Part shown: positions 63,985 to 64,000 of the stretch, piece by piece
How the letters are laid out: each line of letters starts with the position of its first letter
How positions within the stretch are numbered: position 1 is the first letter of the stretch
NCBI GenBank assembly: GCA_033725935.1
Contig: MU867061.1
Span: 248,001 to 312,000 of the forward strand
From: Cladorrhinum sp. PSN259
Lineage: Eukaryota; Ascomycota; Sordariomycetes; Sordariales; Podosporaceae
Reading direction: 5' to 3'
DNA length: 64,000 bases
Notes under the pieces: generated by a model
Told to the model about the DNA's origin: nothing
The model's database searches: none
The model's input: the letters and a program-made list of their open reading frames with translations, nothing else
Position numbers and translations under genes: made by a program

Positions 63985-64000
63985 GGACGGTGGATATGGA

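Noticed and set aside
1..64000. A full secondary-metabolite cluster
   Set aside because: Two P450s and a glycosyltransferase are present, but no polyketide, peptide or terpene synthase was seen.

Overview
This window comes from the nuclear genome of a filamentous ascomycete (Pezizomycotina, most likely a Sordariomycete). The evidence is the gene content and the gene structure. Genes are monocistronic and lie on both strands. Introns are short (about 43-110 nt) with GTAAGT/GTATGT/GTGAGT donors and CTAAC/CTGAC-type branch points. The families are typical of such fungi: HET, Clr5, fungal BTB, P450, family-1 glycosyltransferase, ArsH and ACR3. A run of Ns at 63853-63862 inside poly-G/poly-C sequence marks an assembly gap. 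Spliced models were built by hand from reading frame, splice consensus and phase.

Layout. 0-12 kb: the end of an MFS anion permease, an unknown coiled-coil protein, a BTB protein, a related pair of small genes (one with an extreme Asp/Glu tract, one two-exon and only 74 aa), a dispersed repeat copy, a tRNA-like/SINE-like structured element, a frameshifted membrane-protein gene and a small Ser-rich protein. 12-25 kb: gene-poor DNA, a C2H2 regulator with an 80-nt near-perfect hairpin upstream, a tandem pair of GPI-anchored secreted proteins, and a Clr5-domain gene broken by an in-frame TGA with a 68-bp tandem repeat upstream. 25-31 kb: a glycosyltransferase and a P450 side by side (possible secondary metabolism) and a low-complexity protein. 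31-45 kb: a divergent TATA-binding protein, a sugar transporter, a HET-domain protein, a gene that lost its middle and has an out-of-frame tail, two convergent secreted proteins (one Cys-rich), a seven-exon P450 and a divergent GCN5 acetyltransferase. 46-53 kb: a 79-aa three-module zinc-type protein with essentially one exon per module, two short-chain dehydrogenases, a second BTB protein and a second dispersed repeat copy. 54-63 kb: an arsenic-resistance neighbourhood with an ACR3 pseudogene fragment, a bZIP regulator, a MITE-like element, ArsH, intact ACR3 and a rhodanese-type arsenate reductase, followed by a flavin-monooxygenase-like remnant.

How they fit together. The arsenic genes form a coherent pathway: reduction of arsenate, As(III) efflux, ArsH redox chemistry and a candidate bZIP regulator. 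The remaining genes look like a fast-evolving accessory region. There are paralogue pairs (BTB, GPI proteins, acidic-tail proteins, ACR3), four broken genes, several repeats and two non-canonical-looking copies of core transcription factors (TBP and GCN5). The most unusual objects are the exon-modular zinc protein, the divergent TBP and the MITE that carries a 42-bp minisatellite.
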